Assembly: GCA_963204965.1 (NCBI GenBank) | Contig: CAUJKA010000318.1 | Span: 1-41,301, forward strand | From: Planctomycetota bacterium | GTDB lineage: Bacteria; Planctomycetota; Planctomycetia; Pirellulales; Pirellulaceae | Reading direction: 5' to 3' | DNA length: 41,301 nucleotides | Shown: positions 17,116 through 23,667 of the stretch, one piece after another | How positions within the stretch are numbered: position 1 is the first letter of the stretch | Layout of the letters: the number at the start of each line of letters is the position of its first letter | The notes under the pieces: generated by a model | The model's input: the letters and a program-made list of their open reading frames with translations, nothing else | What the model was told of the DNA's origin: nothing | The model's database searches: none | Position numbers and translations under genes: made by a program

Positions 17116-17571
17116 ATGCGAATCGAGCTTGGCGATTTCAACAACCCACAGGTTATCGCTCTACTGAAGCGACATCTTGAAGGGATGCACGAACACACTC
17201 CAGCAGGACATGTTTGTGCGTTGGATTGGTCTGGGCTGCAACAACCAGAGATCTCCTTCTACACTCTGTGGGACGGAGATCAGTTGCTGGGCTGCGGTGC
17301 ACTCAAGGAATTATCTCCAACCAGCGGCGAGCTCAAATCGATGCGCACCGCCGACGCTCATCTTCGCAAAGGCGTTGGCGAAAGAATCTTGCTGCACTTA
17401 ATCGCCGAAGCCAAGCGACGCGGCTACCGACAGCTATCTTTAGAAACAGGCTCGGGGCCAGCCTTTGAACCCGCTTTGGCTCTTTACCGCAAACATGGCT
17501 TTGTCAAAGGCGACGCCTTTTCTAACTACCAAGCCAGCAACTTCAACCAGTTCATGCACTTGTCTTGGTAA
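17116..17571 (+). CDS. GNAT-family N-acetyltransferase
   Basis: A 151-residue single-domain acetyltransferase that would transfer acetyl from acetyl-CoA to a small amine or similar acceptor. The domain covers nearly the whole protein: strand FYTLWDGDQLLGCGALKEL, then ELKSMRT before the acetyl-CoA loop RKGVGERILLHLIAEAKRRG (R-x-G-x-G motif A), and RQLSLETGSG with YRKHGF for motif B. The spacing and the phrases KSMRT and LETGSG resemble the YsnE/PhnO-like small acetyltransferases; the acceptor is not predictable. It follows pgk by 100 bp holding the terminator-like repeat, so it probably has its own promoter. Start ATG 17116. Confidence 0.9.
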   Translation: MRIELGDFNNPQVIALLKRHLEGMHEHTPAGHVCALDWSGLQQPEISFYTLWDGDQLLGCGALKELSPTSGELKSMRTADAHLRKGVGERILLHLIAEAKRRGYRQLSLETGSGPAFEPALALYRKHGFVKGDAFSNYQASNFNQFMHLSW

Positions 17572-17608
17572 GTGAAGTCGATACTCAGGTAAAGTTTCCA
17601 AGTGGACA

Positions 17609-17663
17609 ATCGGCACTTTATCGGCATAATTTGGCGTACATCAACTGCCGATAGAATGCCGAT
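17609..17663. promoter_or_regulatory. Symmetric four-heptamer operator-like site upstream of the fic relic
   Basis: Two ATCGGCA heptamers (17609-17615, 17620-17626) and two TGCCGAT heptamers (17646-17652, 17657-17663) are arranged around one centre at 17636. Within each pair the spacing is exactly 11 bp, one helical turn. The inner-left and outer-right arms extend to perfect 10-mers, TTATCGGCAT (17618-17627) and ATGCCGATAA (17656-17665). The site ends 2 bp before the ATG of the Fic pseudogene, so a bound protein would block its promoter. Autoregulation by the Fic protein's C-terminal winged helix is a reasonable inference, not shown. Confidence 0.65.
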
Positions 17664-17665
17664 AA

Positions 17666-18205
17666 ATGAAAAGCTTCAGATCGAAATTCACAATCACCAA
17701 CAAGACGGCTGCGGCTCTGATTCGAATCGAAGCCGTCCGTGAACGAATGGCCCATTTGCCAATTCATCCCACGCTGTTGGTTTCATTGAGAGAATCAGCA
17801 AAGCTCTATTCCACGCATTATTCGACGATGATCGAACACACAATTACTACATGGGTCGAGCCGAAGCGGACATTTCAACATGGATAGAGTACTTCTGTTT
17901 AGGTATGGCGGACAGCTTTGAAACCGTAGCGAAGCGTACCGAAGAAGCTGCAAGGAGTGGCGTGACAGACAAGCACGCGCAACTACGCTCGATGACTGCG
18001 ATGCAACGAAAATGCTTGGAGCTCTTTGAAAGGTCGGAGACAATTGCATCACGAGACATCCAAGATGTTCTTTAACTATAAGCCCAGGTCTGCAACAGCC
18101 ATTCTGTCGCGATGGGTAAACGAAGGTTTTTTAGTCGTTCACGATCCGGGGCTACGCACAAGATCCTATGCACTTGCGGAGCACTACCGAAAACTACTGG
18201 ACTAA
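17666..18205 (+). pseudogene. Fic-family (AMPylation-type) protein, core deleted and frameshifted
   Basis: Three pieces of one Fic protein can be read. Piece one (17666 to about 17836) is the Fic N-terminal domain: KSFRSKFTITNKTAAALIRI and later SLRESAKLYSTHYSTMIE, which normally continues into GNRLT. Instead it joins directly, in another frame, to piece two from 17839 (HNYYMGRAEADISTWIEYFC, then GMADSFETVAKR), which normally lies after the catalytic motif. Piece two shifts again near 18071 into NYKPRSATAILSRWVNEGFL and ends LAEHYRKLLD at TAA 18203-18205, a winged-helix tail. The whole HPFxxGNGR catalytic core is missing, so it cannot modify targets. The rest keeps recognisable family sequence, so decay looks fairly recent. 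Intact relatives are about 350-380 residues, from memory. Confidence 0.88.
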
Positions 18206-18207
18206 AA

Positions 18208-18558
18208 CTAAAACTCTGGGACAAAACTGGAGTCAGAATCACTCGACGAAAGTAGCCGCATAGCGACATCAATCTCACGGGTTTCAATCATGTCGTCTAC
18301 TGCTTTGAGTATTGACTGTTCGGTCAAGTCCTTCATAACAATCATTTCAACGGCCCAGACGTAGGTGCCCGACGCACATTCGCCAGATTGCTCATAGCGT
18401 GCAAGGAGTTCCGTCAAATTTGAAACAGTGAACATGGTAGCGACGTACACTCGCCCATCTCGCATTCGAACCTGAATGTCGATGTTGTCATTCGTGGTAT
18501 CCCATGGACCGTCTGACGGTATGATCACGTCGAAGTTTGAACCAAATAGCTTCTGCAT
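18208..18558 (-). CDS. Conserved hypothetical small protein
   Basis: A 116-residue acidic cytoplasmic protein convergent with the Fic relic (2 bp between stops). It opens with a strand-rich region (FDVIIPSDGPWDTTNDNIDI, then VRMRDGRVYVATMFT) and continues into helices (NLTELLARYEQSGEC). VWAVEMIVMKDLTEQSILKAV follows, and the tail is Ser/Asp-rich. It has no signal peptide, membrane segment or known catalytic motif. The mix of conserved-looking phrases and length suggests a real gene, and small partners of this kind often occur in accessory regions, but I do not recognise a named family and give no function. Start ATG 18556-18558. Confidence 0.68.
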   Translation of the reverse strand: MQKLFGSNFDVIIPSDGPWDTTNDNIDIQVRMRDGRVYVATMFTVSNLTELLARYEQSGECASGTYVWAVEMIVMKDLTEQSILKAVDDMIETREIDVAMRLLSSSDSDSSFVPEF

Positions 18559-18808
18559 AACGCCCTCGATTAACCGAATGTTCTTAGTACTTCCGCAATC
18601 AGCTTCGTCTGTCGCATGGCGCTCGCGCGTAACTGGCTTGCGACTAAGCCACCCTATGAAGAAATGGACGACCTAGCCAGTCGTAATTCGCTCGCCTCAT
18701 CGCATACATTCTGCGACTACCTTGCTCCTCACGAAGTTGCTTTGTCCCTGGTGGTATGAGCATCGCCAGACGAATTCTAGTCACAGTCCCGCCGCTCATA
18801 TGCGAATT

Positions 18809-19261
18809 TCACTCTAGTCGTGCCAAAGAGTTCGGGTCATTGTAGGCATCATATTGTTCGTTCAAATCCAACCCGATCCCGAATCCTTCAGCTTGCATCA
18901 ACTCTGAGAAAGCCTCAGTGTCCCCGTTCAACAAATTCGAACCGTGCTTCTCAAGGCCTCTTGCATACAAGGCAAGCAGTTCTTCGATTTGCTTGTCATT
19001 GGAGGCGATGCTATGGCCGATTGCCTTTGAAACAGAGGGATGCCTCAGCCTAAAGTATGTATGGAGCGAGAATTCGCCAAAACCAGTATGAGAAATCAAC
19101 ACCTCTGGCCCATCTTCAAATACTACCTCCACCGATATCGGTTCTTTCTCGAATCTTAGACCGGTAGTGACAGCATCTGAGCATGAACTTCGAAAGCCAA
19201 AGTCAGTTACAAGGAATGCGAATTCTTCAGCAATCAGTTCTAAGTATAGTTCTTTTTTCAT
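18809..19261 (-). CDS. Hypothetical protein, 150 residues
   Basis: An acidic cytoplasmic protein with a helical start (MKKELYLELIAEEFAFLVTD), a beta-rich middle (GLRFEKEPISVEVVFEDGPE, VLISHTGFGEF, HTYFRLRHPS) and a helical C-terminal half (DKQIEELLALYARGLEKHG). No signal peptide, membrane helix or catalytic signature is visible. The fold order and acidic composition resemble small immunity-type proteins of polymorphic toxin loci, but no toxin gene is beside it, so this is only a suggestion. The 250 bp between it and the previous gene contains a 47-codon ORF that I did not accept. Start ATG 19259-19261. Confidence 0.6.
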   Translation of the reverse strand: MKKELYLELIAEEFAFLVTDFGFRSSCSDAVTTGLRFEKEPISVEVVFEDGPEVLISHTGFGEFSLHTYFRLRHPSVSKAIGHSIASNDKQIEELLALYARGLEKHGSNLLNGDTEAFSELMQAEGFGIGLDLNEQYDAYNDPNSLARLE

Positions 19262-19395
19262 AGGTTCCCCAAGGCTACAAGTGGCTTACGAGCTTAGGAA
19301 GCTTTCAAGATATCCCACGTCGAACAAATCGCAAACCCACGCAGCCCCGTGACGAAAGCGAAGCTTGAAATGCCCCAACGTATTTTTTCCTTGAG

Positions 19396-19563
19396 ATGCT
19401 GGCAGCTTGGGAGCGGATCGACAATCCCAATCTCATCAGCGAGGATACCATCATGAAGAAAATCGAGCCCGATCCGATTGCGAAGCTCTACGATCGCCTC
19501 GACGAAAAGCTGAGCATCATAGTCGCGGAAGAAGAAAAGAAGATGCCACGTTCCAAGCGGTAA
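19396..19563 (+). CDS. Small ORF, 55 residues, possibly frameshifted
   Basis: A short, highly charged protein (MLAAWERIDNPNLISEDTIM, then PDPIAKLYDRLDEKLSIIVA and a Lys/Arg-rich end PRSKR). The amino-acid pattern looks like a real amphipathic helical protein rather than noise. A GTG at 19349 opens a second frame (VTKAKLEMPQRIF) that would run into this one if the six-T run at 19383-19388 held seven Ts, giving about 71 residues. Either the gene is frameshifted or the true start is the ATG at 19396. I do not recognise the family. Confidence 0.35.
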   Translation: MLAAWERIDNPNLISEDTIMKKIEPDPIAKLYDRLDEKLSIIVAEEEKKMPRSKR

Positions 19564-19642
19564 TTGGAGCGATTTTCGCGCATGTGTTCATTTTGCGCAT
19601 GGTCGCAATACTCTCCGGGGCACATGGTTGTGCGTCGCAGGT

Positions 19643-19667
19643 GGTGGGTTTCGTGCCTCAACCCACC
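19643..19667. repeat. REP-like intergenic hairpin
   Basis: GGTGGGTT at 19643-19650 pairs perfectly with AACCCACC at 19660-19667 across a 9-nt loop, followed by CTAC. Short palindromes with the wording AACCCACCCTAC are widespread in intergenic DNA of several bacterial groups. It could influence mRNA stability; no T-run follows. Confidence 0.55.
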
Positions 19668-19774
19668 CTACAGGCGATCATTGGACTTATTTCGCGCTGC
19701 TGGCGATGATAGGATAGGGTGACATGGCTTGAGGGCTTACTTCGAGCACCTTTCTTAAATCATGGAGCGAGACA

Positions 19775-21124
19775 GTGCCACTTCGCAACATTTTGACTTT
19801 GCTGGCTGTGACTGTAGTTTGTATCGCTTGCGCCATACAAGCACGTACGATGCGGTACGGTAGTAAAGTCGGCCAAGCGATTCGCATGGTCGAAGACTAC
19901 TACATCAACGAAGTCGACCCGCAGGATCTATACATCGCTGCGATGGATGGCATTGTTTCGAAGCTAGATCAGTTCTCCGACTTTATTCCACCGCAACGCT
20001 ACAAAGAGTTTCAGTCGACTATCGAACAGCGATTTGGAGGCATCGGTATCAATATCGAAGGTCCTCCCGCTGTAAATCGCCTGACCGTCATCGCGCCGAT
20101 TCCAGGAACTCCAGCATTTCGCGCGGGCATTCGAGCGGGTGATGTCATCATGGAGATCGATGGAACTTCGACTGAAGGGCTCGACCCGACAGCAGCCACC
20201 AAGTTAATGCGAGGGCCTCTTGGCTCCGAAGTTAGCCTATTGATCAAACGGATGGATTCAGCGGAAAGCGTCCTACTATCCATTCCACGCGCCGACATCG
20301 AAATCAATAGTGTCTACGGCGATCATATTCTCGAGGACTCGAGCTGGGATTACTTTATCCCTGAGGATCGCCGTATCGCCTACATTCGCATCACCATGTT
20401 TGGCGAAAGAACCGTCGAAGAGTTTCGGCGCGCGCTGCATCGAGTACGCGATGATGCCAAAGCTGTTGTCATCGACTTGCGATTCAATCCTGGCGGCGTG
20501 CTGCCCGCTTCGGTGGAGATGTGCGACATGTTGGTCGATAGCGGCGTGATCCTGCGAACCAAAGGTCGACGCGAGTTCTTTGATAACGAGTTTGTCGCTG
20601 AACCCAGCGTTGAAATTGATAAGAAGATTCCGATGGTGGTTTTGGTTAACGGCGACAGCGCCAGCGCAGCCGAGATCATGGCCGGTGCTTTGCAGGATTT
20701 GTGCCGCGCCAAGATCGCGGGAACTCGATCCTACGGTAAGGGGACAGTTCAACAGGTCTTCGAATTGGAAAGCGACACGTCTGCACTCAAGTTCACGACG
20801 GCGAGATTTCTGAGGCCTAACGGAAAGAATATTCATCGTACTGAATCGATGAAGGAAGAAGACGAATGGGGAATCACGCCTGATCCAGAATTGAACGTTC
20901 CTGTGACAGATCTCGAACAAGGCTATCTGGCAAGGCGTTGGCAATTGCGTGGCGATCCACGGGCTGTTGTTCGAGGGCAACAGCCTCCGGAACCACCTTT
21001 CGCAGGCGATCTGCAACTCGCTGCGGCAGTCAAGTATCTTTGGGAAGAGATCGGCGAACAGCCCAAGCCGTCCTCATCCGCAACGAAGTCTAGTGAGCAA
21101 GCTCAAGAAGAGGCCGCCAAGTGA
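19775..21124 (+). CDS. S41-family C-terminal processing protease (CtpA/Prc-like)
   Basis: A 449-residue membrane-anchored or exported serine protease that would trim C-termini of envelope proteins. The start is a GTG at 19775 with a good Shine-Dalgarno (GGAG 19764-19767, 7-nt spacing); the nearby ATG at 19762 is out of frame. Domains: membrane/signal segment 5-21, helical N-domain with DQFSDFIPPQRYKEFQ (Ctp hallmark), PDZ about 85-170 (FGGIGINIEG to AGDVIMEIDG), then the peptidase core about 200-355. The Ser-Lys dyad is Ser297 (NGDSASAAEI) and Lys322 (SYGKGTVQ), 25 residues apart exactly as in E. coli Prc. DLRFNPGG is the usual substrate-loop strand. The last ~40 residues are an acidic Gln/Ser-rich tail. 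The stop overlaps the next gene by 4 bp. Confidence 0.95.
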   Translation: MPLRNILTLLAVTVVCIACAIQARTMRYGSKVGQAIRMVEDYYINEVDPQDLYIAAMDGIVSKLDQFSDFIPPQRYKEFQSTIEQRFGGIGINIEGPPAVNRLTVIAPIPGTPAFRAGIRAGDVIMEIDGTSTEGLDPTAATKLMRGPLGSEVSLLIKRMDSAESVLLSIPRADIEINSVYGDHILEDSSWDYFIPEDRRIAYIRITMFGERTVEEFRRALHRVRDDAKAVVIDLRFNPGGVLPASVEMCDMLVDSGVILRTKGRREFFDNEFVAEPSVEIDKKIPMVVLVNGDSASAAEIMAGALQDLCRAKIAGTRSYGKGTVQQVFELESDTSALKFTTARFLRPNGKNIHRTESMKEEDEWGITPDPELNVPVTDLEQGYLARRWQLRGDPRAVVRGQQPPEPPFAGDLQLAAAVKYLWEEIGEQPKPSSSATKSSEQAQEEAAK

Positions 21125-22029
21125 GTCTTTTGATCGTCGGATGCGGCTATGTCGGTAAAGCTCTTGCTCAACACAGGCTGAACCAGCTTGGGAAGAATGT
21201 TAGCCGGACTAATTCAACTGTCTATGCACTGACTCGTACTGATGAAAACGCTCAAGCCTTGAAGGAAGCTGGAATTCACCCGCTTGTCGGTCACTGGTTG
21301 GTGGAAGAGTCACTGCCCGAATTGCCTCAGGATCTGACTGAAATATTGGTGTCTGTTCCGCATCGCGAAGATCCGGCATCAGGACTACCTGCGGATTCGG
21401 ATCAATATCATGTGCAAGGCCTTCAGTTGCTTTTGAACAGGCTGTCCCAGACACGCACTGCGGAAAATCCGATGCCGAAGTTGGTGTATCTGAGTACCAC
21501 AGGCGTGTTTGGGGAAAGCGTGCCGGGCGAGCGAGTTGATGAAACAACGCCGGTATCTCCGACTCGCATCGGTCCACGCATCGCAGTCGCTGCCGAGCAA
21601 TGGTTGTTGGCCAATCAGTCGAGTTGGAAATCCTCGATTCTCCGATTGGCCGGGATCTACGGGCCAGGCCGCGTTCCACTGCTGCAAAAGCTGAAAGATG
21701 GTCAGCCGCTGGCCGTTCCTCAGGAGGGATCACTGAATCTGATCCATGTCGACGATATCGTCCAAGCGATTCAGTGGCTGCTTGATACCGAAGTGTTTGA
21801 GCCTTTGTATCAACTCTCCGATGGACATCCCGTACGCCGCGAAGAGTTCTATCGCTACCTGTCGAAGATTCATGGTCTCGGCGAGCCCGAGTTTGTTGAC
21901 GCCAGCCCTCAAGACAGTCGTGCGAGACGATCTACCGACAAGCTGGTCGACTCGTCGCTGTTCTGGAGTCAATCCAAGCTCACCCCCATTCACGCTGACT
22001 ACCGCAGTGGACTTTCGGCACTGCTCTAG
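21121..22029 (+). CDS. NAD-dependent epimerase/dehydratase (extended-SDR, YeeZ-like)
   Basis: A 302-residue Rossmann-fold protein. The nucleotide loop is GCGYVG at 7-12 (G-x-G-x-x-G), and LVYLSTTGVFGE then SILRLAGIYGPGR follow the extended SDR pattern. HVDDIVQAIQWLLD is the usual motif before the substrate domain. The SDR Tyr-x-x-x-Lys pair is not evident: where it is expected the sequence reads GPRIAVAAEQWLL. This resembles the YeeZ subgroup, whose activity is poorly defined, so the substrate is left open. It begins with GTG overlapping the protease stop (GTGA, 21121-21124), implying translational coupling. Two hairpins follow its stop. Confidence 0.85.
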   Translation: MSLLIVGCGYVGKALAQHRLNQLGKNVSRTNSTVYALTRTDENAQALKEAGIHPLVGHWLVEESLPELPQDLTEILVSVPHREDPASGLPADSDQYHVQGLQLLLNRLSQTRTAENPMPKLVYLSTTGVFGESVPGERVDETTPVSPTRIGPRIAVAAEQWLLANQSSWKSSILRLAGIYGPGRVPLLQKLKDGQPLAVPQEGSLNLIHVDDIVQAIQWLLDTEVFEPLYQLSDGHPVRREEFYRYLSKIHGLGEPEFVDASPQDSRARRSTDKLVDSSLFWSQSKLTPIHADYRSGLSALL

Positions 22030-22052
22030 GTCAAATCCCGCCGGGTTTGACC
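22029..22052. repeat. Strong stem-loop at the end of the epimerase gene
   Basis: GGTCAAA then CCC (after one bulged T) at 22029-22039 pairs with GGG and TTTGACC at 22043-22052 around a three-base loop, starting on the last base of the TAG. It could protect the upstream message or assist termination; no T-run follows directly. Confidence 0.5.
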
Positions 22053-22059
22053 ACACTAG

Positions 22060-22088
22060 CCGAAATGCCGTTAGGCTTCGGTTTCTTT
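22060..22088 (+). terminator. Candidate rho-independent terminator
   Basis: CCGAA (22060-22064) pairs with TTCGG (22077-22081) and, after an AT bulge, GCC with GGC around a GTTA loop; TTTCTTT follows at 22082-22088. It lies between the epimerase gene and the HExxH gene and would separate their transcripts. Confidence 0.4.
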
Positions 22089-22159
22089 GCATTAGAGTTA
22101 ACCGAATCCGTTTCGAAAACTCGCGTCAAACAAAAGTCGAAATACCAATCCAACGAAAC

Positions 22160-22672
22160 ATGATTGCCAATCGCTGGTTAAGACTCTCGCTGTTGCTAGT
22201 CGTTTCCTGGTGCGTGATGACACTCTTTCACGAACTGGGGCATATCATTTGCGGAACGTGCTGCGGCGGTGTCTTGCAAACCTACGACTTATGGCCTTGG
22301 CATCTACCACTAAGCATCTTTGACCCTGACCCGATTCCACTGGTCACACTTTGGGGAGGCCCAGTATTGGGCGCAGCGGTCCCAATCCTGCTTGCTTTTC
22401 TGGCGCGGAGAGATTGGAGCTGGTTTATCGCCTTCTTCTGCATGCTGGCGAATGGACTTTATCTCTTGACGGCTTGGTACTCAGGCGACAAGTATCTGGA
22501 TACCCCCAAATTGCTTGAGCATGGTGCACACCCCATCACGATTGCCTTGTACTGCGTTGTTACAATCGGGATCGGATACATTGGCTTCCGCCGTCAATGC
22601 CTGCGCGTGCTAGCTCCGAGTCATGCGAGTGATACCTCGCATGTCGATCAACAACAAGCTCCACTTAGTTGA
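22160..22672 (+). CDS. Small membrane protein with HExxH zinc-protease signature (M50-like)
   Basis: A 170-residue polytopic membrane protein. The frame opens far upstream (21746) but overlaps the epimerase gene there; I use the ATG at 22160, which begins a hydrophobic helix directly. The first membrane segment (about 7-30) carries HELGH at 24-28, as in site-2-type intramembrane metalloproteases. Three further hydrophobic segments follow (about 62-83, 86-106 and 126-143). VTLWGGPVLGAAVP supplies a family-like GGP turn, and Asp114 in KYLDTPKLLEHG could be a third zinc ligand. It is much shorter than SpoIVFB or RseP and has no PDZ or CBS domain. Activity is inference; it may instead be a catalytically silent relative. 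The hotdog-type gene starts 40 bp after its stop. Confidence 0.65.
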   Translation: MIANRWLRLSLLLVVSWCVMTLFHELGHIICGTCCGGVLQTYDLWPWHLPLSIFDPDPIPLVTLWGGPVLGAAVPILLAFLARRDWSWFIAFFCMLANGLYLLTAWYSGDKYLDTPKLLEHGAHPITIALYCVVTIGIGYIGFRRQCLRVLAPSHASDTSHVDQQQAPLS

Positions 22673-22712
22673 AGTACCCATCAAGCGAATCACTCTTTTG
22701 CAAAGGTGCGTG

Positions 22713-23138
22713 ATGTTCCATTCCGTAACTGAGTTACCCTTTAATCGGCACGTCGGAATTCAAAAATCGTCAACGGACGAGGGCTTGCTGGAGCTACCTC
22801 AGGGCGAGCAGTTCTTGAATCACTTAGGGACAGTTCATGCAGGCGCACAGCTCGCACTGGCCGAAGCCTGCTCGGGAGAATTTCTGCTCAATGCTCTTGC
22901 GGGCCAAACGCAGTTGATTCCCGTCGTACGACGCGTTGAAGCGAAATTCAAGAAGCCAGCCAATGGCAAGATCACAGCCAAGGTGAACGACACTCAAACA
23001 GACATCCAGAGCGCGATTGCCGAACTGAACGCCAAAGGTCGCTGGCTGCTGACCATCCACGTCGATCTTTATGACCAGTCCGGCCAACACACTCTCGCAT
23101 CCTGTTTCGATTGGTTTATCGCCAAATCACCTAGCTAG
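22713..23138 (+). CDS. Hotdog-fold protein, probable thioesterase (DUF4442/PaaI-like)
   Basis: A 141-residue single-domain protein. The frame opens at 22623, but I choose the ATG at 22713 because AAGG lies 6 nt upstream (22703-22706) and the family motif follows at the right distance. The hotdog helix signature is at about 37-56 (LNHLGTVHAGAQLALAEACS), where the HAG turn and acidic residue match acyl-CoA thioesterase-like proteins. The strands VRRVEAKFKKPANGKITAKV and RWLLTIHVDLYDQSGQ complete the fold. It would bind or hydrolyse an acyl-thioester; no specific substrate can be named. It follows the HExxH gene by 40 bp, so the two may be co-transcribed. Confidence 0.75.
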   Translation: MFHSVTELPFNRHVGIQKSSTDEGLLELPQGEQFLNHLGTVHAGAQLALAEACSGEFLLNALAGQTQLIPVVRRVEAKFKKPANGKITAKVNDTQTDIQSAIAELNAKGRWLLTIHVDLYDQSGQHTLASCFDWFIAKSPS

Positions 23139-23153
23139 GCAAGCTACGTTAGT

Positions 23154-23198
23154 GGAATTCGCCAGAATTCCCTTGCAACAGGAATTCGGGCGAATTCC
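23154..23198. repeat. 18-bp near-perfect hairpin rich in GAATTC
   Basis: The arm at 23154-23171 (GGAATTCGCCAGAATTCC) and the arm at 23181-23198 (GGAATTCGGGCGAATTCC) pair with one mismatch around a 9-nt loop. It lies 15 bp after the hotdog gene stop. Such GAATTC-rich palindromes look like a mobile intergenic repeat; there is no T-run, so it is not a classical terminator. Confidence 0.7.
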
Positions 23199-23339
23199 AT
23201 CTGTTCAACCAGCCGCGCTGTTTTCGCAGCTTTTCTTGTCGGCTGCACACTTGAGTAGCGGTATCTAAAACGCTAATTTAATCGTTCTATAAAAACGAGT
23301 TAGCATGACATTTCGACGGCGATCGGCTTTGGGTTTAAC

Positions 23340-23603
23340 CCCAACCCGCTGCGTTAGTTTTGAAAGTTGCGATTTTAGGCACGAAGTGCCGACATATCCT
23401 ATGCCGGGGCTGACAAGCCCCGGTTTTGAGGCCCGTGAGTTTTTGAGCCCCGAAGGTGGCGACACAACAGCCAAGTTTGTCGCCCCTTCGGGCCTAAAAC
23501 CTCGGTACTCTCATGATCGGGTGCCTTCGACACCGGCAAAGGTTGTGTCAGGCCTTCGGCCTTAAACCCAAATAGCGTAGCTTCAAAATGCGTCAGCGAG
23601 GGA
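23340..23603. repeat. Terminator-like repeat interrupted by an insertion
   Basis: This is the second copy of the repeat found intact after pgk. CCCAACCCGC (23340-23349) and TGCGTTAG (23350-23357) are followed by the insert, then TGCGTCAG (23589-23596) and CGAGGGA (23597-23603) with a T-run at 23604-23608. The intact copy has a single TGCGTTAG between the same flanks, so the 8-bp word has been duplicated with one later change. Confidence 0.75.
23358..23588. mobile_element. 231-bp MITE-like non-coding insertion
   Basis: The insert begins TTTTGAA (23358-23364) and ends TTCAAAA (23582-23588), 7-bp perfect terminal inverted repeats, and is flanked by 8-bp near-identical direct repeats. It encodes no convincing protein but is highly self-complementary. 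Hairpins are at 23378-23390 (GGCACGAAGTGCC), 23404-23423 (CCGGGGCT with AGCCCCGG) and 23447-23494 (GCCCCGAAGG with its partner CCTTCGGGC-like arm). This is the signature of a non-autonomous element moved by a transposase encoded elsewhere. Confidence 0.65.
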
Positions 23604-23667
23604 TTTTTGTTTACTCATCACGAAGTGTCAGAACTCTGATAAGCAGATTACGTAAGCGACCAATCTT

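Larger units (their letters stand above)
19262..19774. other. 513-bp accessory spacer before the S41 protease gene
   Basis: No long gene is present. It holds a short plus-strand ORF (19396-19563), a small REP-like hairpin (19643-19667) and, at its right end, the GGAG ribosome-binding site of the protease gene (19764-19767). The rest shows nothing I can identify; the stretch looks like decayed or inserted DNA. Confidence 0.6.
23139..23667. other. 529-bp repeat-rich intergenic region before radC
   Basis: No gene is supported here. It contains, left to right, a long near-perfect hairpin (23154-23198), an AT-rich stretch, and a terminator-like repeat split by a 231-bp MITE-like insertion (23340-23603). 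The remaining ~60 bp lead to the radC start and presumably hold its promoter. Confidence 0.75.

Noticed and set aside
18616..18759. 47-codon plus-strand ORF between the two hypothetical genes
   Set aside because: Short, with no ribosome-binding site or family signal; kept only as a note.
20276..21016. 246-codon minus-strand frame opposite the S41 protease
   Set aside because: It is antisense to an intact Ser-Lys protease and has no protein-like motif pattern.
21746..22159. N-terminal extension of the HExxH ORF
   Set aside because: It overlaps the epimerase gene and is not hydrophobic or family-like; the ATG at 22160 is a better start.
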